Below, piece after piece: positions 9,566 through 18,420 of a stretch of 46,708 bases of DNA. A program made the translations under genes and the position numbers. A model generated the notes under the pieces. That model saw only the letters and a list, made by a program, of their open reading frames with translations, searched no databases and was not told where the DNA came from. Where the stretch lies: NCBI RefSeq assembly GCF_004153225.1, contig NZ_SEMB01000026.1, positions 1 to 46,708 on the forward strand, given 5' to 3'. Every line of letters starts with the position of its first letter. Within the stretch, counting starts at the first letter, position 1. This DNA comes from Sporolactobacillus sp. THM7-7. Its GTDB lineage: Bacteria > Bacillota > Bacilli > Bacillales > Sporolactobacillaceae.

Positions 9566-9581
9566 TTCGAATTGCTTCGAA
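9566..9581. promoter_or_regulatory. Paired TTCGAA boxes in the leader of the ABC operon
   Basis: TTCGAA, a 4-base gap, then TTCGAA again lie between promoter and first gene. The arrangement looks like a small operator. No regulator gene lies adjacent, so its binder is unknown. Confidence 0.3.
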
Positions 9582-9610
9582 TCTGTAGTGTATGTCACTC
9601 AATATTGAAA

Positions 9611-9639
9611 TTTATATCATAGAATATAGAGGTACGCAA
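9611..9639 (-). promoter_or_regulatory. Promoter for the ABC/ureohydrolase/aminotransferase operon
   Basis: On the minus strand, TTGCGT (9634-9639) and TATAAA (9611-9616) are separated by 17 bases, about 85 bases upstream of the binding-protein start. The surrounding 9640-9880 is very AT-rich and I see no gene in it. Confidence 0.45.
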
Positions 9640-9929
9640 TATAAGTTAACACCAATAATTTTCATTTTATGGTTAATTTTAGCATTTATATTTATATTAT
9701 TTAACATTTCATAATTTTCATTCTTTATTTGATGAATATTTTCATCAAACCCAATCCTAGTTTTGTTCTCCATTAATTTCCATGAATTTTAAACAACTAA
9801 TTTATCTATTCTGCATTGCAATCATTTTTTTATGCTATTGGCCAGTTGTAAAATCAAATTAGCCAGTTAGGTTGGGTAATAAAACACCATCATAAAATCC
9901 GGTGTTATCATTAAAGCGTCGAAACCATA

Positions 9930-10102
9930 ATGAAAGAAGCGGATTTTATAATGGCTTATCTCAAGCCTAGCACAAAACATCGAACCTTTACACATTTGAA
10001 TACCTACCAGCGCGGACAGATCCAAGTTCTTCATCAGGAGCAACGCTCTTCACGTGAGATTGCTCGTGTGATCGGATGCTCCCACCAGACGGTACTAAAC
10101 GA
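9930..10102 (+). pseudogene. IS30-family transposase N-terminal fragment
   Basis: The frame encodes the helix-turn-helix of IS30 transposases (HLNTYQRGQIQVLHQEQR, then REIARVIGCSHQTV). The family's characteristic sequence stops at about 10100, where it runs into the right end of an IS200-like remnant. The catalytic domain is absent. The open frame continues to 10178 only through foreign sequence. Confidence 0.7.
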
Positions 10103-10122
10103 CCACCTGCTTAAGCAGGTGG
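10103..10122. repeat. Perfect 20-bp palindrome at an IS200/IS605-like right end
   Basis: CCACCTGC, TTAA, GCAGGTGG form a perfect palindrome. A second short hairpin (AAGACT/AGTCTT, about 10160-10173) lies beside it. Subterminal hairpins are the recognition sites of HUH-type TnpA transposases in this family, and a TnpA tail lies just to the right. Confidence 0.55.
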
Positions 10123-10216
10123 GTTCAGACATAAATGTCTATGACTTAAAGTCGCCGTTCAAGACTGAAGTCTTCTAAAGACCTTGTGCTCATAGCATAC
10201 TGAATTCTGACTGAAC

Positions 10217-10314
10217 TCAGTCATCAATCCTGAAAATGTCGACCTTGACTTTATTGGATTGATTCGCAATGTAATTTCGGATGATTTCTTCCGTTACATT
10301 GCCGATGGTCGCAC
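10217..10314 (-). pseudogene. IS200-type TnpA transposase C-terminal fragment
   Basis: On the minus strand the frame reads RATIGNVTEEIIRNYIANQ, followed by a short tail and TGA at 10217. This matches the C-terminal helix of IS200/IS605 TnpA. Everything upstream, including the HUH motif and the catalytic Tyr, is missing. The fragment is fused to the 3' part of the LacI-family gene, and its sequence supplies that gene's stop codon in another frame. Confidence 0.65.
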
Positions 10315-11239
10315 GATTTTGGAGGCAAGTTCGCCCATTTTATAGCTTTGCTGATGAACAGTGGTTAAGGCTGGTTTATACAATTTAGCCTGTTCAATAT
10401 CATCAAACCCAACAACAGCTATGTCATCAGGGACTCTTAAATGTAAGTCTTTCAGCGCCTCGATAGCACCAAACGCCATCATATCACTAGAGGTAAAAAT
10501 AGCATCAATGTCCAGATTATTGCGTATACAGGACTGAACAATTTCATAGGATTTTTCTTTAGAGAATTCCCCATATTGAATTAACTTTTCATCAATGGGC
10601 ATATTATTTTTTAATAATGCGCGTTTATATCCGGCTATCCGATCAAAAGAAGCTTTCGCGATTCTGTCCCCGGCCAATTTCAATATTTTTCGGTTGCCTA
10701 AGCGAATTAAATGTTCGGTAGCATCAAACGCAGCCTGTTCATTATCAGACTCAACGAAGTTTACCTTTTTATAATTTGAATTTGGGACGCTGTCAATATA
10801 TACAACAGGTAAGCTATTATGTAAATTGAAGATTTTTTCGTCATTTCTGCGTTGCCCGGTCAGAATAAGAATAACGCCATCCACCCCTCTTTCATAACAA
10901 ATCGATTTAAAACTGGATGTATCTCTTTTCTGGTTAGAAAAGATTAATAGATCATACCCAACTACACCGATTGTATCTTTTATCGACGTAATTAATTGAC
11001 TGAGAAATGGATGTTCGAAACCAGCATTCTTCTGATCGCCAAAGAAAACACCAATTGTGTTCGATGTTTTGGTTATCAAGCCTCTAGCCATTATATTTGG
11101 TGAGTAGTCTAGTTCTTTTACAGCTTTCATCACCTTTTTTTTTGGTCTCTTCTTTTACATCTGTATATCCATTTAAAGCCTTTGATACAGTCGATACAGA
11201 AACACCCACTTTTTTAGCAATGTCCCGTATATTTGTCAT
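10294..11239 (-). pseudogene. LacI-family regulator, frameshifted and 3'-truncated
   Basis: The gene starts at ATG 11239 with a canonical LacI helix-turn-helix (TNIRDIAKKVGVSVSTVSKAL). A run of nine A (minus strand, 11135-11143) shifts the frame; eight A would restore ETKKKVMKAVKELDYSPN. From 11133 to about 10325 the periplasmic-binding-like effector domain is readable. At the 3' end the family sequence stops at GELASKI and the last residues come from the TnpA fragment, so roughly the last 40 residues are lost. A single-base sequencing error could explain the frameshift but not the lost end. A protein read from the internal ATG at 11133 would lack DNA binding. Confidence 0.75.
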
Positions 11240-11297
11240 GCCTTTCCCCCATTTACAAACTATCAGGTATTAAATTTATCTTAATATTACGTTTATC

Positions 11298-11309
11298 TAA
11301 AACGTTTTA
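11298..11309. promoter_or_regulatory. LacI-type operator TAAAACGTTTTA
   Basis: A perfect 12-bp palindrome with a central CG lies 58 bases upstream of the broken LacI gene. This is the layout of an autoregulatory LacI-family operator. The genes it once controlled have probably been lost. Confidence 0.5.
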
Positions 11310-11473
11310 TGTAATCATAATAGCCAGGACAAATTTTCTTGTCAAGTCTTTTTACAGATAGAGTCATCTTATTTTACTATTACACTTCATTCAATTTTGG
11401 TGAGTAAACCGGCTATATTTATAGCTCTGCTTGACTGGGAAACCTAGCTTTCCTCTTTCTATTTAAATTTTGG

Positions 11474-13117
11474 ATTGAGTAGGAGGAAACCTTCAGTTTC
11501 CGTCCTCTCACACCACCGTACGTTCGGTTCCGTATACGGCGGTTCCATAATTTACGTGCATACGCTCATACTGGGCTGACCAGTCTTTCAGGCCCCAGTG
11601 TATGAGCGTTTTGTTCTGAACAACCCGATGCATAATCTCGCTCCGAGACAAGCGCCAGTACCCTTTCCGGCTAGCCGCCATTTTTAATGCATTGTCACGG
11701 TCGATACCACGGCTTCTCAGTTTACGGTAACGGGTACGTACGCGTTTCCATCGTTTCCAGATGAGTTGACGGATTCGGTGATTCAGCCATTTCCTTGTAC
11801 GTGCAAGAAATGTTTTAATCGAGCCGATGGCGAAATAATTGATCCAGCCGATGGCGGCTTGATTAATATCTCTTGCAACATCGAGGAAAGTACCCGGGCG
11901 GTTTCGCCGGGTGAACTTCTTTAACTTCCGAATCAATCTCTTTTTCGCTGACTGGTCAGAGAAACAGGAAACCGTTCCCTTGCGAGTGTACAGCCGGAAT
12001 CCAAGGAACTGGTGTTTCACAGGACTTCCAATCCCGCTTTTCTTTAGGTTAACGGTTAGTTTCAGTTTGGTTTCCAGAAAGCGAGTGGTTGATTCCAGTA
12101 CACGCTCTCCTACCCGCTTGCTTTTGACATAGATACGAAAGTCATCTGCATAGCGGACAAACTTGTGTCCGCGACGTTCCAGTTCTTTGTCCAGCTGATC
12201 CAGATAGAGGTTCGCCAGAAGTGGCGAAAGGTTCCCGCCCTGAGGAGCCCCTTGTTCTGTCGCCGAGAAGGTTTTTCCTTCTACCAGTCCTGCTTTTAGA
12301 AACTTCCAGATCAGTTTCAGAATGGTCCGATCCGAGATGAACCGCTTATAGGCCCGCTTGACCGGTTGAGGCGTATAAGTTCCCTCTTTCAGTTTCCGAA
12401 CTAAGTAGGGGTAGTATTTCCTCACTTGTCCTTCCAGTTCTTCCGTGGTGACCCCATCAATTCCAGGAGCTCCATGGTTTGCTTGAACCCGTCGACAAGC
12501 TTCCCACAGGTTTTGTGGGCTGATTAGCTGTTCAATTAGAGATGCTGCACGATTCTGCGTCCGTCGTTTGGTTTATTCATTACTCGGCGCTCCTACCTTC
12601 CTTTTGGCTTCCAGCCTATCCACCGGTAGGTAGCCATCTTTCGATGTATTCTGCTTTTAACGCAATGACTCCACCTCCTGATTTCTTCAGAATAATTATG
12701 GTTCAGTCCTTCATTTCAGCCAGCAGCTGAAACTACTATGACCTCTGCTGACTTCTCGCCATTCATCCGAACCTTGTCTTTTGAACTTGCGCTCGGATTT
12801 CGTCTGTAGGAAATGCATCCTTCTTGTCGGACGCCCTAACGAGACCTCCCCGGGTAAGAGCGACAACTTTCCTCCCGTGTAGCCACCGCATCTACTGGTT
12901 CATGTTCGAGCAGTATCGGACTTCACCTTGTATAGCAGGCTCATCCACCTTATCCAGCCTTAATAAGCGGTTCTTGTTCATTGGCTCGGGATTTTGCCTC
13001 CGGCTTCCTTCAGATTCCACCTCGCGATGGACACCCTTGCCTTTGGCTAACAGTTCCGACTGCTGAGGCCTATAGCGGACTTTTTCTATCTGACTGTCCC
13101 CGCTTAGGGCATATCAC
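11474..13117 (-). mobile_element. Group II intron with embedded reverse transcriptase
   Basis: On the minus strand the element starts GTGATATGCCC at 13117, directly after the T-run of a terminator, and ends CCTACTCAAT at 11474. Near the 3' end a domain V-like hairpin (rc of about 11510-11545, containing CCGTATACGG and CGTACGG) precedes a domain VI-like hairpin with GAGGACGGAAAC. The 5' part (about 12590-13117) is non-coding and carries the conserved ribozyme-like blocks seen in bacterial group II introns. Insertion just behind terminators is typical of the IIC class, though I assign class only tentatively. Boundaries are estimates within a few bases. Confidence 0.8.
11508..12580 (-). pseudogene. 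ltrA: Group II intron reverse transcriptase/maturase, defective
   Basis: A start ATG at 12580 has AGGAG nine bases upstream and begins MNKPNDGR, but the frame ends after 14 codons. Family sequence resumes in another frame (RAASLIEQLISPQNLWEACRR), which implies a 1-base frameshift near 12555-12565. A second defect lies near 12350: PQPVKRAYK runs straight into RFISDRTILKLI. About 100 residues carrying the first RT blocks and first catalytic Asp are therefore missing. YADD (second catalytic pair), the maturase X region and a C-terminal domain remain, intact to 11508. The protein cannot be an active RT, though the ribozyme might be served in trans. Confidence 0.8.
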
Positions 13118-13152
13118 AAAAAAACCGAAGAATCATGGCTCTTCGGTTTTTT
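13118..13152 (-). terminator. Terminator of the PTS operon and intron target site
   Basis: A perfect stem CCGAAGA/TCTTCGG (13125-13131 with 13140-13146) is flanked by A- and T-runs on both sides. On the minus strand it ends the EIIC gene. Its T-run is followed immediately by the group II intron. Confidence 0.85.
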
Positions 13153-13212
13153 AATATGACATGATGCATCAGAGATCATCCAATCTTAGAGAAACATTCC
13201 TCAGTCCGTTCG

Positions 13213-14613
13213 TTAGATCGTTTCTTCCTTAGTGTTCTCCTCTGGATCTTCATAGTAATTATTCAGCGCATGCGTTCTCGTCTTGAAGAAATTAGGGATG
13301 AAGAGGACAAGGAGCGCAATGAGAACGATCATGTATACACCAACGCTCCCCATCAGGTGATTGCTCTGTCCAAGCAGGATCCCAATGAGTGCGAAGTCCA
13401 GATCGCCGAATGTCGTATTCTCAAAGCCGAGGTCTCCCAGTACCGGCAAGAGAGCAGCAGGCAGAAAGGCAAGCAATAAACCGTTTACAAAAGATCCGGC
13501 CATTGCTCCGCGTCTGCCGCCGGTGGCATTGCCGAATATGCCCGCCGTTGCTCCGCAGAAAAAGTGCGGTACAAGTCCGGGAACGATCAGAACACCGCCT
13601 AAAAAGCCGAGAATAAACATACCGATCACGCCGCCGATGAAACTGCACACGAATCCAAGGATCACTGCCGTCTGACCATATGTGAAAAATACAGCACAGT
13701 CAACGGCCGGTACAGCATTGGGAATCACCTTTCTGGCAATCCCCTGGAAGGCCGGTATCAAATCTGCAAGAATCATGCGCACCCCGGCATAGACAATCGC
13801 AACCCCGACCGCAAAATTCAGTCCGTTGATTACAGCATAGACATAAGGCGATTCACCGTCTGAGATCGTTGAAATATATGTTGGGCCGGCCGCAATAGCT
13901 GCAATCAGGTAAAAGAAGATCATCGTGATTGCCGTTGCGATGGTTGTATTTCTCAGAAAAGCCCATTTATCCGGAATTTCGATATTTTCGGTACTTTTTG
14001 ACGGATCGCCAACCTTGGAGCCGACCCATGCCGATAGGTAATAGCCGATGCTACCAAAGTGACCCAGGGCAATTTCATCCCCATCGGTGGCTTTTAAAGT
14101 ATAGCGCTGACCGATCGCCGGAGAAATAGAACTCCAGGCACCGAGAAGAATCCCTCCGCAGATGATGGTTGATGCATCGCTCAAGCCGGCTGAATCAAGC
14201 ACTGCGGACAGAAGGCACGCCATGAAAAAACTGTGGTGTCCCGTCAGAAAAACATACTTGTATTTTGTAAAACGTGCGAATAATAAATTGCAAACCAGAC
14301 CGAGGACAAGAATCAGCATCGTGTTAACGCCAAGTACTTTCTGAGCGACAGCAACAATGGCTTCATTGTTGGGAACAACGCCGCGTATATTGAACCCCTC
14401 ATTAATCATTTTACCCAGCGGATCCAGGCTGGAAACGATGAAGGAAGCACCCGCACTGAGCATCAAGTAGCCAAGAATCGGACCTAATGTCCCTGTTAAA
14501 ACCTTGTGTGCTGGACTCCTTAACGCAACCAGCCCCACGAGTGAGATCAATCCAAGCAACAAGGCCGGCTGCGAAATAATGCTGAGCAAAAATTTCAGGA
14601 TCGCGTCTAACAT
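13213..14613 (-). CDS. PTS EIIC component, ascorbate (UlaA/SgaT) family
   Basis: The membrane permease of a phosphotransferase system, 466 residues, which is the UlaA length. It has about ten to twelve hydrophobic segments and the glycine-rich loops typical of the family (for example HFFCGATAGIFGNATGGRRG). It works with the separate EIIB just upstream and with an EIIA, which here may be the EIIA-like domain of the operon regulator. UlaA relatives carry ascorbate and also pentitols or other sugars. With a transaldolase in the operon I favour a sugar or polyol entering the pentose phosphate pathway over ascorbate. The gene ends 61 bases before the terminator. Confidence 0.88.
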   Translation of the reverse strand: MLDAILKFLLSIISQPALLLGLISLVGLVALRSPAHKVLTGTLGPILGYLMLSAGASFIVSSLDPLGKMINEGFNIRGVVPNNEAIVAVAQKVLGVNTMLILVLGLVCNLLFARFTKYKYVFLTGHHSFFMACLLSAVLDSAGLSDASTIICGGILLGAWSSISPAIGQRYTLKATDGDEIALGHFGSIGYYLSAWVGSKVGDPSKSTENIEIPDKWAFLRNTTIATAITMIFFYLIAAIAAGPTYISTISDGESPYVYAVINGLNFAVGVAIVYAGVRMILADLIPAFQGIARKVIPNAVPAVDCAVFFTYGQTAVILGFVCSFIGGVIGMFILGFLGGVLIVPGLVPHFFCGATAGIFGNATGGRRGAMAGSFVNGLLLAFLPAALLPVLGDLGFENTTFGDLDFALIGILLGQSNHLMGSVGVYMIVLIALLVLFIPNFFKTRTHALNNYYEDPEENTKEETI

Positions 14614-14632
14614 CGAAGATCACCTTCTTTGT

Positions 14633-14920
14633 TTAGTTTTGAGCGGTTAATTCTTGAAGGACAGGCAGTAGATCTTCCTTAATCTTTTTCTTGTTGACGT
14701 AACTACGGATTGTTGCGACTTTCCGTTTTCCCGACTTTAACTGTGACGCCAGTTCTTTTACGGTCACCATCAAATCGCAGTCTTTGCCTTGCGCCGCATT
14801 AAAATCCGATGACTCGACATGAGCCGCAATCCCCAGTTCCTGACAGATTTCCTCAATTTTCATTTTCAGCATCAGACTGCTTCCGATTCCATTCCCACAT
14901 ACCGTAACAATTCGAATCAT
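14633..14920 (-). CDS. PTS EIIB component, ascorbate/lactose-like fold
   Basis: A small cytosolic phosphocarrier of 95 residues. The active-site Cys lies in the P-loop-like VCGNGIGSSLMLKMK (about residues 7-21). It passes phosphate from EIIA to the sugar during uptake by the EIIC 19 bases downstream. Size and motif fit the UlaB/SgaB family. Confidence 0.88.
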   Translation of the reverse strand: MIRIVTVCGNGIGSSLMLKMKIEEICQELGIAAHVESSDFNAAQGKDCDLMVTVKELASQLKSGKRKVATIRSYVNKKKIKEDLLPVLQELTAQN

Positions 14921-14932
14921 AAGGACAACCCC

Positions 14933-17029
14933 CTAAGCGCTGTATTTTTCAATCAGTTCAGCTATTTCATCGACAGATTGAGTTTTCATTAACTGATCAA
15001 TGTTTTCATCGTCCCCCAATAGTTCGGTTAACTGACGAAGGGCGCGAAGATGGCTTTTATTATCAACGGCAGCCAAGACAATGACGATATTTACAGAAGT
15101 TTCCGGATCCCCTTCCACAAATTCGACAGGCTGTTCCAGGTGAAGCAGACTCATCCCAACCTGGTTCACTCCATTTTCCGGACGGGCATGCGGAATCGCG
15201 ACATGCGGCGTGATGACAATATAGGGGCCGATGGTCGCCACATTGTCGATCATCGCCTCAACATAGCTTGGAAGAACGATCTCCCGGTCTATGAGCGGCT
15301 GTGCCGCAACACGGATCGCCTCCTTCCAGTCTTTCACGTTCTTTCTGAATTGGATTTCATCTTTCTGAAGCAATTGATTAAGCATTGGAGCCCCTCCTTT
15401 GCCGTAATTTTCAGCTGTTGAAATAAACAAATCGGTGATGGCCTCGTGCAAGCCCTCTTCGTCATGAATCGTGGCATAATTTCTGACGATCTGGAGAATC
15501 CGTTCGGCTCGAAATCGAATCGGCACCCCCCTTGTTTCCGCCATCACCCGTTCAATGAGTTTCACACGATCCGCCGTTGTCAGGATGGGCTTAACCATGA
15601 ATAACGGCTTATCCGACTGAAGCGGAACAGTGGAGAAAATCAAATCCGCCTCATCTTGATCCATTTCATGAAATTCCCTAACTGAGATCACACCCGGCCA
15701 GTCCATCTCCGGGAAAAGGCTCGTCAGCTGCTGCCGGAGCATATTCGACACACCGATTCCATTCGAACAGACGATGAGCGCCTTCCATCTTCCGACATGA
15801 ACCCCTTCCGTTTTCAGAAATGAAGCAAAATGGAGCGTAAGAAAACCAATTTCATCATCAGGAATGGATTTATGCACGAGTCGTTCCAGGCTTTCCAGAC
15901 TTTTTCTGACAATAACGAATAAGTCAAAGTACTCATTCTTAATCGTCTCTAAATATGGGTTAAACGACGGACTATCGAAAACCAGGCGGTAATAACACGG
16001 TTCAATATGTGCTAAAAGATTTTTTTCAAATGACTGAACTTGATTTAATTCAATAAGACTTAACTGTTCAAATCGACGGACTGTTTCATGAACCGCTTGT
16101 TTTAATTTCTGATCGATGTCAATCGTTGAATGATGCAACAATCTGCCGCCGTCTTTCAATTGAAGACCCAGGAATAGCGCCGTAAAGTAGAAATATTCTT
16201 CCGGGCGATGCTTCAGCTGAAACGAATCAAGAAACCGTTCCGCAATCCGAAAAGACTCTGTATCCCGAATGCCGAGTGTTTCATTATAGTAACGAATCAA
16301 TTTTTCTGGAAACATAAAATCTGACTTGTGCGCCATCCGAACAAGCAAAAAAACGAGATAAGTACTGAGTTCTTTCTCATTTTCCTCTGCATAATGCACC
16401 TGATAGGCTGCTTCGGCCCGATGAATGGTCTGATACACTTGTTCGAACTTCTCCGTAAATGTATCCGCCTTTAACATTTTTGCATATAAATCATCCAGGA
16501 TTTCCATGCCATTCTGTAAATGGTACAATTTCGAAAGACTTCTCCTCGCCAAATTCCTGATTTCCCATTCATTTCCGGTGAATGCGTACCCGCGTTTCCG
16601 GTTATAGGTGATCGATACATCGTGATGTTCGGCTCTGTTGTTTGCTTTTTTGATCAGATGAAGCACTGTATTTCTGCTTAGATACAGTAGCGAGCAGAAG
16701 TGCTGAAGGGATAAATAGTCTATTGAGAGGAACAGTGAAAGATTGATGAGACAGATTCTCTCGTCCTCTGATAAATCATACTGGGCCATCGGAATATTTT
16801 CTAAGTTGACCTGTGCCCGTTCTTTCGTTTCTTGATTCGTGATCAGACCATAGCCCCTTTTGTTTATGATCGGTGCCAGTTGATGTTCCTCGAGCCATTG
16901 ATTGATCTTGTTCAGGTCATATTGTATTTGCCGTCTGCTGAAGCCAGTTATCTTCTCCAGCTGTCTAAACGTTACATAACGGGAATTTAAGATTGTCTGA
17001 AGCAATTGAGCAGCCCTTTGATCCAGCAT
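14933..17029 (-). CDS. PRD-type transcriptional activator with EIIB- and EIIA-like domains
   Basis: A PTS-controlled regulator of the MtlR/LicR type, about 698 residues. N-terminal helix-turn-helix domains (FRQLEKITGFSRRQIQYDL) are followed by two PRD domains, seen around VYQTIHRAEAAYQVHY and around LLAHIEPCYYRL to IGFLTLHFASFL, whose His residues are phosphorylation targets. A GatB-like EIIB domain (ALIVCSNGIGVSNML) and a C-terminal fructose/mannitol-type EIIA domain with IPHARPENG complete it. I chose the ATG at 17029 behind GGGGG; the track frame opens at 17074. No separate EIIA gene is in the operon, so this EIIA domain may also serve transport. It should activate its own operon when substrate is present. 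Confidence 0.88.
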   Translation of the reverse strand: MLDQRAAQLLQTILNSRYVTFRQLEKITGFSRRQIQYDLNKINQWLEEHQLAPIINKRGYGLITNQETKERAQVNLENIPMAQYDLSEDERICLINLSLFLSIDYLSLQHFCSLLYLSRNTVLHLIKKANNRAEHHDVSITYNRKRGYAFTGNEWEIRNLARRSLSKLYHLQNGMEILDDLYAKMLKADTFTEKFEQVYQTIHRAEAAYQVHYAEENEKELSTYLVFLLVRMAHKSDFMFPEKLIRYYNETLGIRDTESFRIAERFLDSFQLKHRPEEYFYFTALFLGLQLKDGGRLLHHSTIDIDQKLKQAVHETVRRFEQLSLIELNQVQSFEKNLLAHIEPCYYRLVFDSPSFNPYLETIKNEYFDLFVIVRKSLESLERLVHKSIPDDEIGFLTLHFASFLKTEGVHVGRWKALIVCSNGIGVSNMLRQQLTSLFPEMDWPGVISVREFHEMDQDEADLIFSTVPLQSDKPLFMVKPILTTADRVKLIERVMAETRGVPIRFRAERILQIVRNYATIHDEEGLHEAITDLFISTAENYGKGGAPMLNQLLQKDEIQFRKNVKDWKEAIRVAAQPLIDREIVLPSYVEAMIDNVATIGPYIVITPHVAIPHARPENGVNQVGMSLLHLEQPVEFVEGDPETSVNIVIVLAAVDNKSHLRALRQLTELLGDDENIDQLMKTQSVDEIAELIEKYSA

Positions 17030-17079
17030 CTCTATTCCCCCGCTTCTTCCTGATATGATTGGATTCTGTCGCAAGCAAC

Positions 17080-17817
17080 TTATTTCGAGCTGATTTCCTC
17101 TTCAGTCAATATGGTGTAACCAAGCGACTGGATATCTTTGTTAAAACCTTTGACCGTATCAAGCGACACCTGTTCCAGAGTTTTGCCGACTTTTTTCAGC
17201 TTCTCGATGATCGCCGGGGTGCATGTAATAATTGCCACGCCAAGACGATCCGCCTCATAAACATTAAACAATTCGCGAGAGCTCGCCCACAGGAGATGAG
17301 CGCCTTTTTTCTGATTGCAGAGTTCAACTGCCTTCTTCATATAAGGGATTGGATCGCGTCCGCTGTCCGCAATCCGTCCGGCGAAGACGGAGACGATGTT
17401 CTCGACATCCGGATTCAGCGCATCCACCGTTTCCTCAACCTGCTTCGTCGTTAGAATCGCCGTGATGTTCAGCGAATAGCCTTTGTCCTGCAGTTTTCGG
17501 ATCAGCGGGATCGATGATTCACCTTTCGTGTTCGTGATCGGAATCTTAATAAAAACATTCTTGCCGAAAGAGTGAATCTTCTCCGCTTCTTTTTCCATCG
17601 TTGTAAAATCGTCGGCAAACACTTCAAACGACAACGGCAGATCTGGAATCTTTTCAACGACTTCTCTGGCAAAAGCTACATAGTCGGTCACCCCGGCGCG
17701 TTTCATCAAGGTCGGATTGGTTGTAAAGCCAGAGACAAAGCCTGACCGGTAAGCATCCAGCATGTCATCAATGTCGGCACCGTCAGCATAGATTTTTACA
17801 TGAAGGTTATGATCCAT
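17080..17817 (-). CDS. Transaldolase, short TalA/FSA-like family
   Basis: A cytosolic class I aldolase-type enzyme of 245 residues. The Schiff-base lysine is Lys91 in NVFIKIPIT, and the barrel begins KIYADGADIDDM with FTTNPTL near residue 31. It moves or splits three-carbon units in the pentose phosphate pathway, or acts as a fructose-6-phosphate-aldolase relative. It is the first gene of the PTS operon, 50 bases before the regulator, which suggests the imported compound becomes a pentulose or heptulose phosphate. The start has GAGAGGGG upstream. Confidence 0.87.
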   Translation of the reverse strand: MDHNLHVKIYADGADIDDMLDAYRSGFVSGFTTNPTLMKRAGVTDYVAFAREVVEKIPDLPLSFEVFADDFTTMEKEAEKIHSFGKNVFIKIPITNTKGESSIPLIRKLQDKGYSLNITAILTTKQVEETVDALNPDVENIVSVFAGRIADSGRDPIPYMKKAVELCNQKKGAHLLWASSRELFNVYEADRLGVAIITCTPAIIEKLKKVGKTLEQVSLDTVKGFNKDIQSLGYTILTEEEISSK

Positions 17818-18086
17818 AACAATTGACCCCTCTCCATTGTTCTTGATCTTTCATGTTGCAACTGAAGAAAGAATCAGACCCGTATTCATTTCTATTGCAT
17901 AAATCGTATTTTTACCCGCCGATGCATTCTTAATGAAAAATGCGAACTGAAGCGCAGCACATATTGTAAACGCTATCATTTGATGTCTTTCGCGATTCGC
18001 TCGCCATTTGATCTGGAAACGAAAGACTTCAGGATGCAAGAAATAATGTCCTCGGGCAGTCTCTTCTGATTTCTTCCTCAATTTCT

Positions 18087-18117
18087 ATTATATATTGTAA
18101 CCGCTTGCTTTTGTCAC
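18087..18117 (-). promoter_or_regulatory. Promoter overlapping a cre box, transaldolase-PTS operon
   Basis: On the minus strand, GTGACA (18112-18117) and TATAAT (18087-18092) are 19 bases apart. Between them lies TGTAACCGCTTGCT (plus strand, 18096-18109), which fits the CcpA cre consensus except at the last base. A CcpA complex there would block the promoter when preferred sugars are present. The roughly 260-base leader to the transaldolase start has no convincing gene. Confidence 0.55.
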
Positions 18118-18272
18118 TGATTGAGTCCTTTTTTTGCACAGTCACTTGTACAATTTATGACTGTAGAACGCTCACCTGATGCCATTTCTCCGTCTCCAAT
18201 GCATCACTGGCCCAACAGGGGACACCATCCATTTGCTCATCCTCCGATATGTGTCAAACATACCCAGTCGAC

Positions 18273-18288
18273 AAAGTTTTCAAACTTT
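18273..18288. promoter_or_regulatory. Inverted repeat AAAGTTT-N2-AAACTTT before the LCP promoter
   Basis: Perfect 7-bp arms end one base before the -35 box of the downstream promoter. This is the usual place for an activator or repressor site. The binding protein is unknown. Confidence 0.35.
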
Positions 18289-18289
18289 A

Positions 18290-18318
18290 TTGTTTGCTTA
18301 ACAAACTACCGTTATAAT
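18290..18318 (+). promoter_or_regulatory. Promoter for the LCP gene
   Basis: TTGTTT (18290-18295) and a perfect TATAAT (18313-18318) are separated by 17 bases, about 100 bases before the LCP start. The region 18121-18272 shows no gene. Confidence 0.55.
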
Positions 18319-18420
18319 GTTTTTGTACGGCAAAAATCGCAGAATAAAGATACGCTTAGCATTTTATCCTAATATCTTCCTCATAAATTCCTTAATGAGC
18401 AGAAAAGGTAGGTACATCAC

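Noticed and set aside
13270-13675. Plus-strand frames opposite the PTS EIIC gene
   Set aside because: They lie wholly antisense to a well-supported membrane protein and have shadow-type composition.
17851-18081. A 76-codon minus-strand frame in the leader of the transaldolase operon
   Set aside because: No good ribosome site and no family resemblance. It is more simply a long untranslated leader between the promoter and the transaldolase gene.
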